The notes beneath the pieces were generated by a model. That model did no database searches and was not told the origin of the DNA. It saw only the letters and a program-made list of their open reading frames with translations. Below are positions 35,664 through 37,242 of a stretch of 37,242 nucleotides of DNA, in pieces; the stretch's first letter is position 1; each line of letters starts with the position of its first letter. Both the position numbers and the translations under genes were made by a program. Source of the stretch: Marinilabiliales bacterium. GTDB lineage: Bacteria; Bacteroidota; Bacteroidia; Bacteroidales; F082. The stretch lies in the NCBI GenBank assembly GCA_002869365.1, contig PKTA01000169.1, forward strand, positions 1 through 37,242. The letters run 5' to 3'.

Positions 35664-36623
35664 ATGGAAAGAACAGTTATACAACATATAAATGACGCTA
35701 AAGAAACTTTGTTTTCGTTTGAGTTATTACCACCACTGAAAGGTCAGGATTTTGGCTCCATACAAAAATCCATCGATCCGCTAATGGATTTTAATCCATC
35801 GTTTATAAATATCACTTATCATCAGGAGGAAGTGGAATACGAAACTCTTGCCAGTGGTTTGATGAAAAAAAATGTTGTGCGTAAGCGCCCCGGGACCGTT
35901 GGTATATCGGCTGCAATAAAGTTCCGTTATGGTGTTAATGTTGTACCTCACCTGATATGTGGAGGGTTTACCAGAGAAGACACCGAAAATGCATTAATCG
36001 ACCTGAATTTTCTGGGTGTAAATAATGTTCTTGTGGTACGTGGCGATCCACAGCCAGGGATGAAATCCTTTGTACCTGAAGCCGATGGAAATAAATATGC
36101 CATAGAAACGGTAATACAAATTGCCAACCTTAATAAGGGAATTTATCTGGATTCTAATATCAGAAACTCCCGTTCTACTAATTTCTGTGTTGGGGTTGCA
36201 GGGTATCCTGAAAAACATTCTGAATCACCTAATATGGATAGCGATATTCATTTTTTAAAGAAGAAAATTGAAGCGGGAGCCAACTATATTGTTACTCAAA
36301 TGTTTTTTGATAATAAGAAGTATTTCAATTTTGTGGATATATGTCGAAAAAATGGAATTACTGTTCCCATAATCCCGGGATTAAAACCTATTTCAACTAT
36401 GAATCAATTGGCGATTATTCCAAAGACTTTTAACGTGGAATTACCTGCCGAACTTGTTAAAGAAGTTATTAAATGTAAAAATAATGAAGATGTAAGGCAA
36501 CTTGGTGTTGAGTGGGCAATAGAGCAATCGAAAGAGTTGAAAAGTGCCGGAGTGCCTGTGCTTCACTATTATACTATGGGCCGATCAGACAATATCAGGA
36601 AGATTGCGCTGGAGGTTTTTTAG
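35664..36623 (+). CDS. metF: 5,10-methylenetetrahydrofolate reductase
   Basis: MetF reduces methylene-THF to methyl-THF with an FAD-containing TIM barrel, feeding MetH. The 319-residue protein shows the family motifs: FSFELLPPLKG near the start, INITYHQ, PHLICGGFTREDTENAL, LVVRGDPQPG for FAD and folate contacts, GVAGYPEKHSESPNMDSDI and KKIEAGANYIVTQMFFDN. It lies 11 bp after metH, so both share the SAM-responsive leader. Confidence 0.96.
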   Translation: MERTVIQHINDAKETLFSFELLPPLKGQDFGSIQKSIDPLMDFNPSFINITYHQEEVEYETLASGLMKKNVVRKRPGTVGISAAIKFRYGVNVVPHLICGGFTREDTENALIDLNFLGVNNVLVVRGDPQPGMKSFVPEADGNKYAIETVIQIANLNKGIYLDSNIRNSRSTNFCVGVAGYPEKHSESPNMDSDIHFLKKKIEAGANYIVTQMFFDNKKYFNFVDICRKNGITVPIIPGLKPISTMNQLAIIPKTFNVELPAELVKEVIKCKNNEDVRQLGVEWAIEQSKELKSAGVPVLHYYTMGRSDNIRKIALEVF

Positions 36624-36721
36624 AATTTGTTATTTAGAATTTGGATTAGTTTTAAATTACCTTAATTTAGTGGCGGAATGCTAATTTGAATTATTTTTAC
36701 AATTCTGAAAAATTATAAATC

Positions 36722-37240
36722 ATGAAAGAAATAGTTTTGCTTTACTGGCCTAAAGGAGGCAGCGTTGAAAAGACAGCTAACAAACTTTTTGAAAGTTTTG
36801 ATAAAAATGATATAGATATTTTCGACCTTGATTCGTTTGATTTGGGAAATCTGAAAAACTATAAAACAATAATCCTAGGTAATTCTACTGTTGGTGCTGA
36901 AAGATGGCAAGATGCTGATAATAACAATATTTGGTTTAGTTTTTTTAGAGAATTGAAAGATTACGATATAAGCAATCATAAAATTGCATTATTTGGTCTT
37001 GGAAATCAGGTTCTGTATCCTGCTCATTTTGTTGATGGTCTTGGCTTCCTATACGAAGAAGTGATAAATTTAAATGGAAATATAATTGGAAAATGGCCTA
37101 CCGAAGGCTATTCTTTCACTGATTCTGAGGGTGTTGAAGATGATTATTTTTACGGACTTGCTCTTGATGAAGATTTCGAACCGGAACTTACTCAGGAACG
37201 TATCAATAAATGGATTGAACAACTGAAAAAAGAATCCTAA
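36722..37240 (+). CDS. Flavodoxin
   Basis: This 172-residue protein has the alpha/beta layout and length of a long-chain flavodoxin, an FMN carrier of single electrons in the cytoplasm. Strand 1 is KEIVLLYWP and the phosphate loop is PKGGSVEKTA, which departs from the usual S/T-x-TG-x-T. LGNSTVGAERWQDADNN is the 50s-loop region and ALFGLGNQVLYPAHFVDGLG the 90s-loop region. It lies 99 bp after metF with no clear promoter box. MetH needs reduced flavodoxin for reactivation in known systems, so being encoded here fits a partner role, which is inferred. The stop is 2 bp before the window end. Confidence 0.88.
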   Translation: MKEIVLLYWPKGGSVEKTANKLFESFDKNDIDIFDLDSFDLGNLKNYKTIILGNSTVGAERWQDADNNNIWFSFFRELKDYDISNHKIALFGLGNQVLYPAHFVDGLGFLYEEVINLNGNIIGKWPTEGYSFTDSEGVEDDYFYGLALDEDFEPELTQERINKWIEQLKKES

Positions 37241-37242
37241 GC

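Overview
The window looks like ordinary chromosome from a free-living member of the Bacteroidota, most likely Bacteroidales/Marinilabiliales-like. The DNA is AT-rich, and many genes are preceded by the phylum's TAnnTTTG -7 promoter box rather than an E. coli-type promoter. Two proteins carry type IX secretion (T9SS) C-terminal sorting domains, and there are several SSC-type lipoproteins. No rRNA, tRNA, CRISPR array, insertion sequence or intact phage gene was seen.

Layout. Positions 1-2047 are the end of a surface-polysaccharide cluster: a truncated glycosyltransferase, a complete GT4-type glycosyltransferase and a nitroreductase-like protein. It runs tail to tail into polyphosphate kinase ppk1. 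Positions 4077-11356 are an accessory stretch: an 8-bp-periodic repeat, a secreted CBM9-like/GHL10-like glycosidase, a lipoprotein, a decayed ORF6N-domain gene, two T9SS cargo proteins, a GC-richer intergenic block, and a choice-of-anchor-L protein lacking the usual C-terminal extension. Positions 11362-19264 are housekeeping: a PAP2-like membrane protein, sigma-54 (rpoN), asnS, an RluA-family pseudouridine synthase, a small TonB-C-like secreted protein, beta-carbonic anhydrase and glnS. Having both AsnRS and GlnRS means direct charging of both amides.

Positions 19360-21845 hold a secreted class 3 lipase and a two-gene operon of an unrecognised coiled-coil lipoprotein and an unrecognised exported protein. 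Positions 21986-28530 are an efflux operon transcribed right to left: TolC-like outer-membrane channel, TetR regulator, RND adaptor lipoprotein, RND pump, closed by a strong hairpin terminator. The likely operator is a set of ACTATTT repeats around the promoter.

Positions 29621-37240 are a methionine/SAM-cycle locus. ahcY (S-adenosylhomocysteinase) is on the minus strand. On the plus strand a SAM-I-type riboswitch precedes metH and metF, and a flavodoxin follows. Together these recycle homocysteine to methionine: AhcY releases homocysteine, MetF supplies methyl-THF, MetH transfers the methyl group, and the flavodoxin is a plausible (inferred) electron donor for MetH reactivation.

I did not find a convincing wholly new system. 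The best leads are the periodic octamer repeat, the ORF6N decay product, the efflux operator repeats, the metH-metF-flavodoxin arrangement, and TTG codons inside -7 promoter boxes that would mislead automated start calling.
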